In this document: piece by piece, positions 7,627 to 16,602 of the stretch
Layout of the letters: each line of letters begins with the position of its first letter
Position numbering within the stretch: the stretch's first letter is position 1
Assembly (NCBI RefSeq): GCF_016827605.1
Contig: NZ_JAEPJQ010000002.1
Coordinates: forward strand, 496,001 to 560,000
Direction: 5' to 3'
DNA length: 64,000 nt
DNA from: Hyunsoonleella ulvae
Lineage (GTDB): Bacteria; Bacteroidota; Bacteroidia; Flavobacteriales; Flavobacteriaceae
Program-made: the position numbers and the translations under genes
The notes under the pieces: model-generated
What the model saw: the letters and a program-made list of their open reading frames with translations, nothing else
Database searches by the model: none
Told to the model about the DNA's origin: nothing

Positions 7627-9801
7627 CTATTTTACAGTTAAAACTACTTTTTGCAAATCTTTTTCTAAGGAAGAAGTCCCTACTGATATAGTGAAAGTTC
7701 CTGGCTCTACTACTTTTTGCATATCACTGTTTAATAAATTTAATTCGTTAAAACCTATTTTAAATGTAACTGTTTTAGTTTCTCCTGGCTTTAAAGTGAT
7801 TCGCTCAAATCCTTTTAGCATCTTTAGATAGCGACCAACAGATGCGTAATCGTCCCTAACATACATTTGCACAACCTCATCACCCTCTTTATCTCCAATA
7901 TTAGTAACGTTTACTGAAATAGTTGTGGAACCATCTACTGGAATTGATTCTTTTTCAAGCTTTGGGGTACTATATTCAAAAGTTGTATAACTTAAACCGT
8001 ATCCAAATGGGAATAAGGGCGATTTATCAGTAAAACGATACTTTCCTTTTCCAGATCCAATAAAGTCAGGACGCTCCAGATAAGTTACAGGAACTTGCCC
8101 AACAGATCGTGGGAAAGACATCGTTAGTTTTCCACCTGGATTAACATCCCCAAAAATTACGTTTGCAACGGCATCTCCTGCTCTCATACCTCCATACCAC
8201 GTTTCAAGTACAGACGGTATATTTTCGGCGATGTAGTTTATACTCAATGGGCGACCATTAATCAAAATAACAATTACTGGTTTTCCTGTTTTATGGATCA
8301 ACTCTACCAATTCATTTTGTACGCCATATAAATCAAGATCGGAACGATCGCCGCCCTCACCACAGGTTTTGTGAGAGCTACCCACAACCAGAACAATAGC
8401 ATCCGATTTTTTTGCAGCAGCAACAGCCTCGGGAAATCCGTCTTTTGAAAAACTGTCTATATCGCAACCTTTAGCGTAATTTATTTTTACATTATTACCT
8501 ACTTTTTTCTTCAAACCATCTAAAACAGAGACATAGTATGGCGGTAACCCTGAATACCCTCCCAACAACTTATATGTTCCCTTTTTAGGTCTTTCTTCAT
8601 GTGCATTAGGGCCTATGACAGCTAAAGATTTTATTTTTGATACATCAAGAGGTAAAAGTTTATTATCATTTTTAAGCATGATAATAGATTTTTCAGCAAT
8701 TTCTAATGCAAACTCACGATGTTCGTCTGTTCCAGCCTCTACAGTTTCCTCATCAATTTCTTTTGGTTCTGAATCAAATAAGCCTAATTTATATTTGGCG
8801 GTTAAAACACGTGATGTGGCTTTATCTATATATTTCATCAATGCAGGATCCTGTATTACTGTATCCTTCAAAATATTATTATGATACGTTGCCAGGTCTA
8901 CGTTTTTACCAATTACCAAGTCCATGTCAACACCTGCTTTTAAGCCTAAAATAGCAGCTTCGGTTCTGGTTTCAGCTATAAAATGCATGGTTTGTAATCT
9001 CCCTACATCATTGTTGTCGGATACAATAAAACCATCAAATCCTAACTCATCTCGTAGGATATCCTTTAACAACCATGTATTCATATGGCATGGAACACCG
9101 TTAAAATCTTGATGCCCCGGCATAGCACAGCCTACCCCTGCTTCTTTTACTGCAGCTTCGAAGGGTGGAAGGTAAACCTCACGCAAACGACGTTCGGACA
9201 TATCGCTAAATCCACCATTTATACCACGGCGGTTTTCAGGGTATCCAACAAAATGTTTAGCCGTTGCAATCACATGATTTTCATCAAATTGCTCATTACC
9301 CGTTCCTTGTAACCCTTGAATAAATGCCACACCCATTCGAGACACCAAATAAGGATCCTCTCCATAGGATTCTTCAACACGACCGTAGCGGGCATCTCCT
9401 GCGTAAACATCTAAATTAGGGGAGTAACAATGCGTAACACCCAAAGCCCGCGCTTCTAGTGCTGTTTGAGACGCCATTTTTTTAATAAGTTCTGGTTCCC
9501 AAGTTGAGGCACAGGCCACCGCTTGTGGGTAAACTGTCGTATTGCCATAATAGTCAAGAACAAGCCATAATCCGTGTAATGCTTCTCCATATTTCATAAA
9601 TGGAATACCTAATCTTTCATTGGCAGGAGCATCTTGTGTTAATTCTGCTATTTTTTCGTCTAAGGTCATTTGACTTAATAGCGCTTCTACTTTTTCATTT
9701 ATTTTTTGATCTTTTTCATTTGCTTTTAAAGTTGATGTCTCAGATTGACAACTTTTAAAAAAGAAACTAACTAAAACTAGTACAAAAACAGAGTTTTTCA
9801 T
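7627..9801 (-). CDS. GH3 family beta-glycosidase lipoprotein
   Basis: This 724-residue GH3 enzyme has a lipoprotein-like N-terminus (FFFKSCQS). The (beta/alpha)8 domain carries AKHFVGYPENRRG (K182-H183) and the nucleophile region GFDGFIVSDNND with Asp262. The alpha/beta sandwich domain follows (about 390-600, with GPNAHEE and GEGGDRSDLDL), then a C-terminal Fn3-like domain. GH3 enzymes of this layout remove beta-linked glucose, xylose or related residues by a retaining mechanism. The usual SDW after the nucleophile reads SDN, so the subsite differs from the common form. Monocistronic, with its own tandem element promoter. In this locus xylose release from ulvan oligosaccharides is a reasonable guess; exact specificity cannot be read from the sequence. 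Confidence 0.9.
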   Translation of the reverse strand: MKNSVFVLVLVSFFFKSCQSETSTLKANEKDQKINEKVEALLSQMTLDEKIAELTQDAPANERLGIPFMKYGEALHGLWLVLDYYGNTTVYPQAVACASTWEPELIKKMASQTALEARALGVTHCYSPNLDVYAGDARYGRVEESYGEDPYLVSRMGVAFIQGLQGTGNEQFDENHVIATAKHFVGYPENRRGINGGFSDMSERRLREVYLPPFEAAVKEAGVGCAMPGHQDFNGVPCHMNTWLLKDILRDELGFDGFIVSDNNDVGRLQTMHFIAETRTEAAILGLKAGVDMDLVIGKNVDLATYHNNILKDTVIQDPALMKYIDKATSRVLTAKYKLGLFDSEPKEIDEETVEAGTDEHREFALEIAEKSIIMLKNDNKLLPLDVSKIKSLAVIGPNAHEERPKKGTYKLLGGYSGLPPYYVSVLDGLKKKVGNNVKINYAKGCDIDSFSKDGFPEAVAAAKKSDAIVLVVGSSHKTCGEGGDRSDLDLYGVQNELVELIHKTGKPVIVILINGRPLSINYIAENIPSVLETWYGGMRAGDAVANVIFGDVNPGGKLTMSFPRSVGQVPVTYLERPDFIGSGKGKYRFTDKSPLFPFGYGLSYTTFEYSTPKLEKESIPVDGSTTISVNVTNIGDKEGDEVVQMYVRDDYASVGRYLKMLKGFERITLKPGETKTVTFKIGFNELNLLNSDMQKVVEPGTFTISVGTSSLEKDLQKVVLTVK

Positions 9802-9824
9802 TTAACTTAATTTGTATTTGGCTA

Positions 9825-9869
9825 CTAATCTAAAAGATATTTATCCTTTACCCATCCTGAACTATCTTG
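9825..9869 (-). promoter_or_regulatory. Tandem CAGGATGG/CAAGATAG element with -7 box for GH3
   Basis: The minus strand shows CAAGATAG (9869-9862) and CAGGATGG (9859-9852) with a 10-bp period. TAGATTAG (9832-9825), a TAnnTTTG variant, ends 30 nt from the gene-proximal CAGGA. Confidence 0.65.
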
Positions 9870-9881
9870 TATAAAAAAAGA

Positions 9882-9902
9882 CTGGAGAAAAATTTTCTCC
9901 AG
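9882..9902 (-). terminator. Rho-independent terminator of SusC-SusD operon
   Basis: CTGGAGAAAA pairs with TTTTCTCCAG across one central base, and on the minus strand a run of T residues follows. It lies 38 bp after the SusD stop and directly upstream of the GH3 control element. Confidence 0.85.
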
Positions 9903-9939
9903 CCTCTTCAAACTAAACAATTAAAAAACTTACTGCTTA

Positions 9940-11523
9940 TTAATTTCTGTATCCATTGTTTGTTGGATCTGATTCCAATAATGCTGGGTTATTTTCTAAT
10001 TCCTGTAAAGGAATTGGCAACTTAACATGCCATGGTCTGATATTATCCGCTGGATTCCAAAAACGGAATTCCAAATCTTGAACCACATCTAATAAAATAC
10101 CCCATCGTATCAAATCATATCGTCTATGCATTTCAGCAGCCAACTCCCACTTACGCTCATCGTAAATAGCTTCTCTAAAAGCTTGCTGACTTAAACCTAA
10201 AATAGCCTCAGCTTCTCCTTGTGTTGCAAAGGCACGCTCTCTAATTTTTCTAATATATTCGAAAGCTGTATTTGGGTTACCTCCAGGACGTTCGTTCTCA
10301 CATTCAGCAGCCATTAAATGCACATCTGCTAAACGGAATACCATTCTGTTATCAGAGTGATTAAAACGAGGGGATCTATCCAACTCCAAATTCCAGAATT
10401 TTGCCATGTATGGGAAATTTAACTGAAACCCTAAATAGTTATCCACTATATTTAGCTCTCTTCTTAAATCATTCATTGGAAACTTTTCAGCAAAGTCCTT
10501 AGAAGCCACCTGTAATCCAGTACCATTAAACGCTTCACCTCTAGCAGCTAATGCATCTCCTAATGCAGCTCTTTCATCTGAATTTGCTGGCTCATCTCTT
10601 AGACGTGGATTAAACATACTTGGGCGCCAGTTATTGTTACCAGCAAATGATCTACCCGGGAATGCTGGATCAAATTGGCTATTAATATCTCTAGCAAAAT
10701 CTAAAGACCAGATAATTTCATCATTGTATTCATTAAATTGATCAAACACCTCATTGTAAGTATCTAACAATCTATGAGGAGACTGGTTGATGATTTCCAA
10801 ACATTTATCTAAACCTAGTTGCCATTGTTGCTGCTTCATATAAATCTTAGCCATTACAATAGCTGCTGCCCATTTTGAAGCTCTACCACTTTGATCACCT
10901 GTGTAAGCGTCCTGTAGATTATCTTGAGCAAACTGTAAATCCTCCATAACCCCTTCAACAATAGTTGCCTCTGGAGTTCTACCTAAAGAACCGATTTCTT
11001 CCAAAGTTAATACCTCTGTATAATATGGCGCATCCCCCCAAAGGTTAGTAATATGCCAGTAGCATAAGCCTCTAATAAATCTAGTATCTGCGAGGATATC
11101 AGTTCTTATTTCTTGGGTACCAATGGCCTCATTACCTGTTACTCTATCTATAATAACATTAGCATTTAGAATAATTCGATAAAGGTCTTTCCAAGTATCT
11201 GAAACACTCATTTTTTGAACAGATACATCTGCCAAGGCCTCATTCAATGTGTAGTTCCCTATTGGTTGCACAAAATTTGCATTACGGTTGGGTTCAATAA
11301 TATCACACCCATTATCATAAAAATGGTCTAGTCCTACCTGACCATATAAAGAGTTGTTCTTTAAAATGGCATACATACCTTGCACCGCTTGTCTTGCGTC
11401 ATTTTCCGAAGCAAAAAATGTTTCGGGAGAAATAAGTGCTTTTGGGTCTTCTTCTAAAAAGCTTTCACAACTAAAGCATGCGAAAACTATAAAGACGGAT
11501 AAAATTATGTGTTTTGTTTTCAT
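9940..11523 (-). CDS. SusD/RagB family glycan-binding lipoprotein
   Basis: This 527-residue protein has a lipobox (FACFSCESFLEEDP). The early motif SPETFFASENDARQAVQGMY and the TPR-rich body are typical of SusD, as is the late RKIRERAFAT...AIYDERKWELAAEMHRRYDLIRWG segment. It caps the outer-membrane SusC barrel and captures oligosaccharide at the surface. It starts 10 bp after the stop of the upstream SusC, so the two form one operon, ended by the hairpin at 9882-9902. The pair has no sigma/FecR genes of its own and is instead preceded by a cluster of CAGGA elements, which suggests it is the main ulvan importer. That role is inference. Confidence 0.92.
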   Translation of the reverse strand: MKTKHIILSVFIVFACFSCESFLEEDPKALISPETFFASENDARQAVQGMYAILKNNSLYGQVGLDHFYDNGCDIIEPNRNANFVQPIGNYTLNEALADVSVQKMSVSDTWKDLYRIILNANVIIDRVTGNEAIGTQEIRTDILADTRFIRGLCYWHITNLWGDAPYYTEVLTLEEIGSLGRTPEATIVEGVMEDLQFAQDNLQDAYTGDQSGRASKWAAAIVMAKIYMKQQQWQLGLDKCLEIINQSPHRLLDTYNEVFDQFNEYNDEIIWSLDFARDINSQFDPAFPGRSFAGNNNWRPSMFNPRLRDEPANSDERAALGDALAARGEAFNGTGLQVASKDFAEKFPMNDLRRELNIVDNYLGFQLNFPYMAKFWNLELDRSPRFNHSDNRMVFRLADVHLMAAECENERPGGNPNTAFEYIRKIRERAFATQGEAEAILGLSQQAFREAIYDERKWELAAEMHRRYDLIRWGILLDVVQDLEFRFWNPADNIRPWHVKLPIPLQELENNPALLESDPTNNGYRN

Positions 11524-11533
11524 ATTATTTTTT

Positions 11534-14500
11534 TTAAAAAGTTACATTTAAACCAAGTGTTACAACTCTTGGATTAGGATATTGCGCACTAATATAACCT
11601 TGTAAAAGATTATTACGACCAAAATTACTTGCTTCTGGATCTATTAACCTTGTATTAGAGAATAATAATAGATTGGTTCCTGATAGATAAACCGTAGCAT
11701 TTTTAATACCATTTAATCCCATCTTTTCTGGTTGGAAATTATATGCCAATCGTACCGTCTTTAAACGGATATGAGATCCATCTTCAACATACTCAGAATT
11801 AGGTAATGTATTCGTTACATTATCTCCACCTGCTCTAGGAATATTAGATGTTGGGTTATCAACCGTCCAACGGTTACGTATGTCTCCGAATTTAACAGTC
11901 TCTCCACGGTTAAAATAATGATTTCTCATTGATAGGTTGTATACTTCATTACCTTGAGTTCCTTGGAAGTAGAATGAAAAGTCCCAGTTCTTGTATGAAA
12001 AATTGTTTTCTATACCAAAGATTAAATCTGGAAAAGGGCTACCTACCACCACGGCGTCTTCTGTTGATGCGATACCGTCTCCATTTATATCTTCAAAATG
12101 AGAACCACCAACGATTTGAGGATCCGTTCTGCCAGATGCATCTATTTCTTCTTGACTTTTCCAAGTACCTAAATACCTAACTCCCACAAAAGCAGGTACA
12201 GTTTCTCCCACAATTAAACGTGTATTGCCTGAACCCAAAATAGGATCTGCAACAATATCAATAAAATCAACACCACCAAGATCTAGAATTTCATTCTTGT
12301 TGGCTGATAATGTTACGGTAGAATTCCAATTAAAGTTAGATGTATTGATATTTGTAGAGTTTACCAAAAGCTCCCATCCTGTATTTTTTAGAGCCCCAAT
12401 ATTTTGTAATTGGCTATTAAAACCAGTCTGCCTTGGAATAGTTCTTTCCAAAAGTAAATCTTCGGTTTCCTTGTAGTAATAGTTAAATTCTGTAAATACT
12501 CTACCACCAAATAATGACGCTTCAAGTGCGATATCAAAAGAACTTGTAGTCTCCCATTGTAAATTAGGGTTTGCAGGTCTACCTAAAGTTACACCAGGAA
12601 CTTCTACGCCGTTAAGTGTTGTGTTTGCCCCTGTTAACAATCCAAGAGTGCTGTATGGGTCAATGGCTTGATTACCTGATTTACCCCAACTCGCTCTTAA
12701 TTTTAAGTCTTGAAATATATCTTGATCTTGCATAAAATCTTCCTCCGTTATTTTCCAAGCACCCGCTATTGAAGGGAAAAACGCATATTTATTACCTTCT
12801 GCAAAACGAGAACTACCATCTGATCTACCTACTAAAGTTAATAAATATTTATCTTTATAGGAATAGTTTAATCTTCCGAAAAAAGATGCGAATTGAAATC
12901 CAGTAAAGTCACTTGTTACTACAGACCTTGTAGGGTCTGAGTTATTTAAATTATTAAACCCTGTAGCATCACTGGTAATACCAAAAGCTTCAGCCTGAGC
13001 TACCTCTGTAGATACTTTTTGAAAAGAAGCACCTGCAAGGGCAGTAATACTATGGTCTTCTCCAATATCTGTTTGGTATTGTATCGTATTTTCATTGTTC
13101 CATCCATTAGTATTTACAGTACGAACGCTAGCACTTCCTTGTCCAAAATCCCCTACCGCAAGTAAACCTGGCAACTGGCTAGAACTAAATCTATTTTGCT
13201 TCGTATTATTAAATTCTGGACTGAACGTTGAGCGAATAGTCCAATTGGGAGCTGGACTATACTCTAAATACACTGTTGCTAATAAGTTATTAGTAAACGT
13301 TTCGTTTGTATTTAAATCTATAGCTGCCAAAGGATTGTTGAACGGTGAACCAACTACGTCATCAAAGCCATTATACGAACCGTCATCATTAAAAACAGGT
13401 TGTGTACGAAGGATACCAAAAGCTGCCTGACTAAAACTAGCCAGCGCATTATCTTGTTCTAGTCTCGAATAATTTAATCTAAAACCTGTTTTTAATTTAT
13501 CACTTAGTTTAAGATCTAAATTTGTTCTAAAAATGTATTTTTCAATACCAGAACTTTTCACGATACCTTCTTGATTAAAATAATTCATTGAGGTATAGTA
13601 GTTAACATTATCAGTAGCTCCAGAAATGGAAACATCTGCATTGTAAATAGGAGCAGTACCTAATACTAAATCTACCCAATCATTGTCTGGATATGTAGAC
13701 GGATCATCTGGAAAAGGAATAGCTACACCCCTGAAATTTGCGTGCTCATTAGTAAACTCTATTTGCTCTCTTTGGTTTAATCTGTCTGGTAGTTCAGGCA
13801 ACATTTGTGAACTGGTATATAGGTTTACACTTACTTGAGGTTTTCCTGTACCAGCTCCCTTACCGCTTTTTGTAGTAACCAATACTACACCATTCGCACC
13901 TCTAGCACCGTAGATTGCGATAGAAGATGCATCTTTTAAAATTTCAATGGATTGGATGTCATTACTATTAATGTTGTTTAAGTTAAAGTTTGTACCTACA
14001 ATAATACCATCAATAACCCAAAGTGGCTCGTTACTCCCCGTAATGGAGTTACCACCCCGCACTCTAATAACAGTACCCGCACCTGGAGCACCGTTAACCT
14101 GAGTTACCTGTACACCTGAAGCTCTACCTTGCAAGGCTTGATCTACCCTTGGCACTGGAAGGGCTGCTATATCTTCTGAACTTACGGAAGATACAGAACC
14201 TGTTAAATCAGACTTTCGTTGTGTACCGTAACCAATAACAACTACTTCGTCAAGCGCATTGTCCTGCTCAAGAACAACATCAATAGTAGTTTGGTTTCCT
14301 ACTACAACTTCTTTTGTAGAATAACCTACATAAGAAAATACTAGTGTATTTTCTGAACTCGCATTAATGGTATAATTACCATCAAAATCTGTACTTGTTC
14401 CTGTGGTGGTTCCTTTTACCACTACCGTGGCTCCAGGAAGCGGCTGGCCATCTGCACTAACTGTTCCTTTAACAGTTTGGGCAAAAGACATTGCTACACA

Positions 14501-14575
14501 TGAAAACAAGAAAATGGTAAACAGCCCAATTCTTCTGAAATTAGGTGTCTCATTTAGTTTAGTTTTTAGTTTCAT
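11534..14575 (-). CDS. SusC/RagA TonB-dependent outer-membrane transporter
   Basis: With the start at 14575 (MKLKTKLNETPNF) the protein is 1013 residues. An upstream ATG at 14644 would add 23 residues unlike a signal peptide, and it overlaps the control element, so it is rejected. The order is signal peptide (ending AMSFAQ), carboxypeptidase-regulatory-like domain with the DFDGNYTI motif, plug starting DEVVVIGYGTQRKSDLTGSV, then the beta-barrel ending in the aromatic residue of LGLNVTF. No STN domain is present, so it is not a sigma-signalling transducer. It imports oligosaccharides together with the SusD at 9940-11523. Its leader holds four operator-like elements, more than any other gene here. 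Confidence 0.93.
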   Translation of the reverse strand: MKLKTKLNETPNFRRIGLFTIFLFSCVAMSFAQTVKGTVSADGQPLPGATVVVKGTTTGTSTDFDGNYTINASSENTLVFSYVGYSTKEVVVGNQTTIDVVLEQDNALDEVVVIGYGTQRKSDLTGSVSSVSSEDIAALPVPRVDQALQGRASGVQVTQVNGAPGAGTVIRVRGGNSITGSNEPLWVIDGIIVGTNFNLNNINSNDIQSIEILKDASSIAIYGARGANGVVLVTTKSGKGAGTGKPQVSVNLYTSSQMLPELPDRLNQREQIEFTNEHANFRGVAIPFPDDPSTYPDNDWVDLVLGTAPIYNADVSISGATDNVNYYTSMNYFNQEGIVKSSGIEKYIFRTNLDLKLSDKLKTGFRLNYSRLEQDNALASFSQAAFGILRTQPVFNDDGSYNGFDDVVGSPFNNPLAAIDLNTNETFTNNLLATVYLEYSPAPNWTIRSTFSPEFNNTKQNRFSSSQLPGLLAVGDFGQGSASVRTVNTNGWNNENTIQYQTDIGEDHSITALAGASFQKVSTEVAQAEAFGITSDATGFNNLNNSDPTRSVVTSDFTGFQFASFFGRLNYSYKDKYLLTLVGRSDGSSRFAEGNKYAFFPSIAGAWKITEEDFMQDQDIFQDLKLRASWGKSGNQAIDPYSTLGLLTGANTTLNGVEVPGVTLGRPANPNLQWETTSSFDIALEASLFGGRVFTEFNYYYKETEDLLLERTIPRQTGFNSQLQNIGALKNTGWELLVNSTNINTSNFNWNSTVTLSANKNEILDLGGVDFIDIVADPILGSGNTRLIVGETVPAFVGVRYLGTWKSQEEIDASGRTDPQIVGGSHFEDINGDGIASTEDAVVVGSPFPDLIFGIENNFSYKNWDFSFYFQGTQGNEVYNLSMRNHYFNRGETVKFGDIRNRWTVDNPTSNIPRAGGDNVTNTLPNSEYVEDGSHIRLKTVRLAYNFQPEKMGLNGIKNATVYLSGTNLLLFSNTRLIDPEASNFGRNNLLQGYISAQYPNPRVVTLGLNVTF

Positions 14576-14606
14576 AAATTTCAAGTTAAAATTGTTTATT
14601 AGAGTC

Positions 14607-14680
14607 CTAAAATATTTCTTAAAAATTAATGGAGTGTCCTGCACTACCCGTTATGAACTGTCCTGTTATGCTCTATCCTG
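14607..14680 (-). promoter_or_regulatory. Array of CAGGA elements with -7 box for SusC
   Basis: On the minus strand the elements are CAGGATAG (14680-14673), CAGGACAG (14665-14658), CGGGTAG (14650-14644) and CAGGACA (14641-14635). TATTTTAG (14614-14607), a TAnnTTTG variant, ends 30 nt from the gene-proximal CAGGA. Spacings between copies are about 10 to 15 bp. Confidence 0.7.
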
Positions 14681-15081
14681 TATAATTAGTACTACAAAAT
14701 AATTATTAGGAGCCTAGGTAACATATTTGTCTCTTTGTGTTGTATTGTCTTTATGAAATATTATAGAGCTTAGTAACAAAAACTGCCAGAGGATACTTTG
14801 AAGAATTATGTTATCTAGCGGAATTAAAAAAACGACAAAAGCGATTTATTCTGAAAAAGAGATATTTACAAAACGTTTTATATCTTGATTTTTATTGGAG
14901 TGCGTAATTAAAAAATCAAATTTTACGGAGAATAAAAAACAAAATTTAAGCGCATGAGAATGTAGTATACTTATCATTAATTTCCCCTATAATCGATCTA
15001 CACTTTTTCAAAAAAACAAACTAAATCCTATAAATATAACTCAATACTTTACACTAAAAAGTGAGCATACCACTAATTAAA

Positions 15082-15111
15082 AAAGGCATGAAAATTGATT
15101 TTCATACCTTT
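15082..15111 (-). terminator. Hairpin with T-run, second of two
   Basis: AAAGGCATGAAAAT pairs with ATTTTCATACCTTT apart from one mismatch, and on the minus strand a T-run follows. It is a back-up terminator for the sigma-controlled SusCD operon. Confidence 0.6.
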
Positions 15112-15252
15112 CTAATCTTCTGTTTAATATATACGATTACTAAAACTAATCTGCCAGGGTAATTTATTTATGTTGTAATAATAGGTTTTACTTAGCTTTT
15201 TCTCTTTTGTTTATTAAATAAAATTTTATTTTTCACATCGCCTCATCACAAA

Positions 15253-15296
15253 AAAGAAAGGCACAAGTAGCAAATATGCTAACCTGTACCTTCTTT
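15253..15296 (-). terminator. Imperfect long hairpin with T-run
   Basis: An imperfect inverted repeat (15253-15272 and 15277-15296) ends in six T residues on the minus strand, about 135 bp after the stop at 15431. It is the likely first terminator of the 15431-23731 gene set. Confidence 0.65.
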
Positions 15297-15430
15297 AACT
15301 AACTCAAACAAACTAACTAAATCTAGTACTAAAAGTGTTTTTTTAATTTTAGACTAAAAATAGGCACTTAAAAAAGCAATCTATACCTATTTTATTTCTG
15401 ATATTATGGTTATTACTAGATATTGTTATT

Positions 15431-16585
15431 TTATTCAATGGTATACACCATCATTTGATCAAAGAACAGACGCTCATCATCAGCTGTCGTAAGTGATTCA
15501 ATGGTTAAGGTATAAGCTACGACATCTAACAAAAGACCAGAGTTAGCTGTGATCCAACGCCCCTCTAACCCATTATCAATATCATCTCCATCAATATTTA
15601 ATAGTTCAATAGTTTCGGTCGTGCCATTAGCCCTTTCTATTTCTGCCTTAATTATAATTATATCTGATTGTTCGTAACCAGCTACCGAGGCATAATACTG
15701 TACTTGAACTCCTGTTCTTGGGTATACCGTATGATCTACTTCAACACGATCGAAAACAATACTTAGTATACCATCAGAATCTTGTGTTTCGTAAGCTTGA
15801 GAACCATCTGGAAAACCTGCTTCAATAATTCCATCTTCAGAGGATACACCTATTTTTTCGCTAGTAAAACCTGGGTTTGAGCCATTGTTAAAGTCCATAA
15901 AAGATCTAAAACCAATTTCATCATCTACTCCAGTACCCTGTGCTGTATATTGCACAGCACGTTCTCCTGGGTTATTTACCAATTCTTCGTCTTCGTTTGC
16001 CCCTCCTGGTTTAGTATAAGGTAAATCATTACCAAAGGGCTCTTCAAAAGAAGTTCCTCTTAATTTTGTTGGTGGTGGTAAAACAAATGTAAATCCAAAT
16101 TGAATTGCTTGTTCTCTAGATGTCCTAAACACATTAGCACCATTATTACCTCCATTTTGAGTATTGGTGGAGAAATCGAAATCTGATCGTGTTCCTTTAA
16201 AAACGCCATTAGGGGTTGTTACCTTAGCTATAAATACTAATGGCTCAGATAAGCTAATTTGTTCAATGGTAAGGTTTAAAGCACTTAGTACTTCTGCACC
16301 TGTAAATTGCAATGTTGCGGGAAAAGCATCTATGGTTATAAAATTTTCTACTACAATATCATCATATATTAAATCCAATTGATAGAGTGTTGCATTATTA
16401 TTAGGGTCAATAACACCCTCAGAAAAGGTAAACTCATCAAAAGTCAATAGGTTAATGGTATTTATCTCTAATTCATCGACAAATTCTATATAACCACCTC
16501 GTTCAAAATTTTCTTCAAATATATTGTCCACACTATTACAGGATAATCCTAGTATCAATAGTGAAATTAAATACGTTTTTTTCAT
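15431..16585 (-). CDS. SusE/SusF-position surface lipoprotein, function unknown
   Basis: This 384-residue lipoprotein (LILGLSCNSVDN) lies 17 bp after the SusD-like gene in the same operon, the usual place of an accessory glycan-binding lipoprotein. I do not recognise a named domain. It appears all-beta, with an N-terminal Ig-like stretch (about 30-145) and a C-terminal region of about 200 residues. The C-terminal region contains TSFEEPFG, RSFMDFNNGSNPGF and a final LFFDQMMVYTIE strand, like jelly-roll glycan-binding modules. No catalytic residues can be identified. A role in presenting substrate to the STN-SusC/SusD pair is inferred from position only. Confidence 0.65.
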   Translation of the reverse strand: MKKTYLISLLILGLSCNSVDNIFEENFERGGYIEFVDELEINTINLLTFDEFTFSEGVIDPNNNATLYQLDLIYDDIVVENFITIDAFPATLQFTGAEVLSALNLTIEQISLSEPLVFIAKVTTPNGVFKGTRSDFDFSTNTQNGGNNGANVFRTSREQAIQFGFTFVLPPPTKLRGTSFEEPFGNDLPYTKPGGANEDEELVNNPGERAVQYTAQGTGVDDEIGFRSFMDFNNGSNPGFTSEKIGVSSEDGIIEAGFPDGSQAYETQDSDGILSIVFDRVEVDHTVYPRTGVQVQYYASVAGYEQSDIIIIKAEIERANGTTETIELLNIDGDDIDNGLEGRWITANSGLLLDVVAYTLTIESLTTADDERLFFDQMMVYTIE

Positions 16586-16602
16586 AATTAAAATATTTTA
16601 TA

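Larger units (their letters stand above)
14576..15430. other. Longest gene-free stretch, 855 bp
   Basis: No coding frame or RNA gene is recognised. The right part holds two terminator-like hairpins (15082-15111, 15253-15296) downstream of the gene at 15431. The left part holds the SusC promoter and element array. The middle (about 14700-15060) is AT-rich with nothing supportable. Confidence 0.6.

Noticed and set aside
8848-8860. GGATCCTGTAT inside the GH3 gene
   Set aside because: Within a well-conserved coding region and without the rest of the promoter pattern.
14576-14644. 23-residue N-terminal extension of SusC from the ATG at 14644
   Set aside because: It runs through the operator element and the predicted -7 box and does not look like a signal peptide; the start at 14575 gives a normal one.
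14700-15060. Possible small gene or RNA in the longest gap
   Set aside because: No frame of useful length, no conserved RNA structure and no promoter could be supported by eye.
16539-16546. CAGGATAA near the start of the lipoprotein gene at 15431-16585
   Set aside because: Again lipobox codons read backwards; no -7 box at the fixed spacing and not intergenic.
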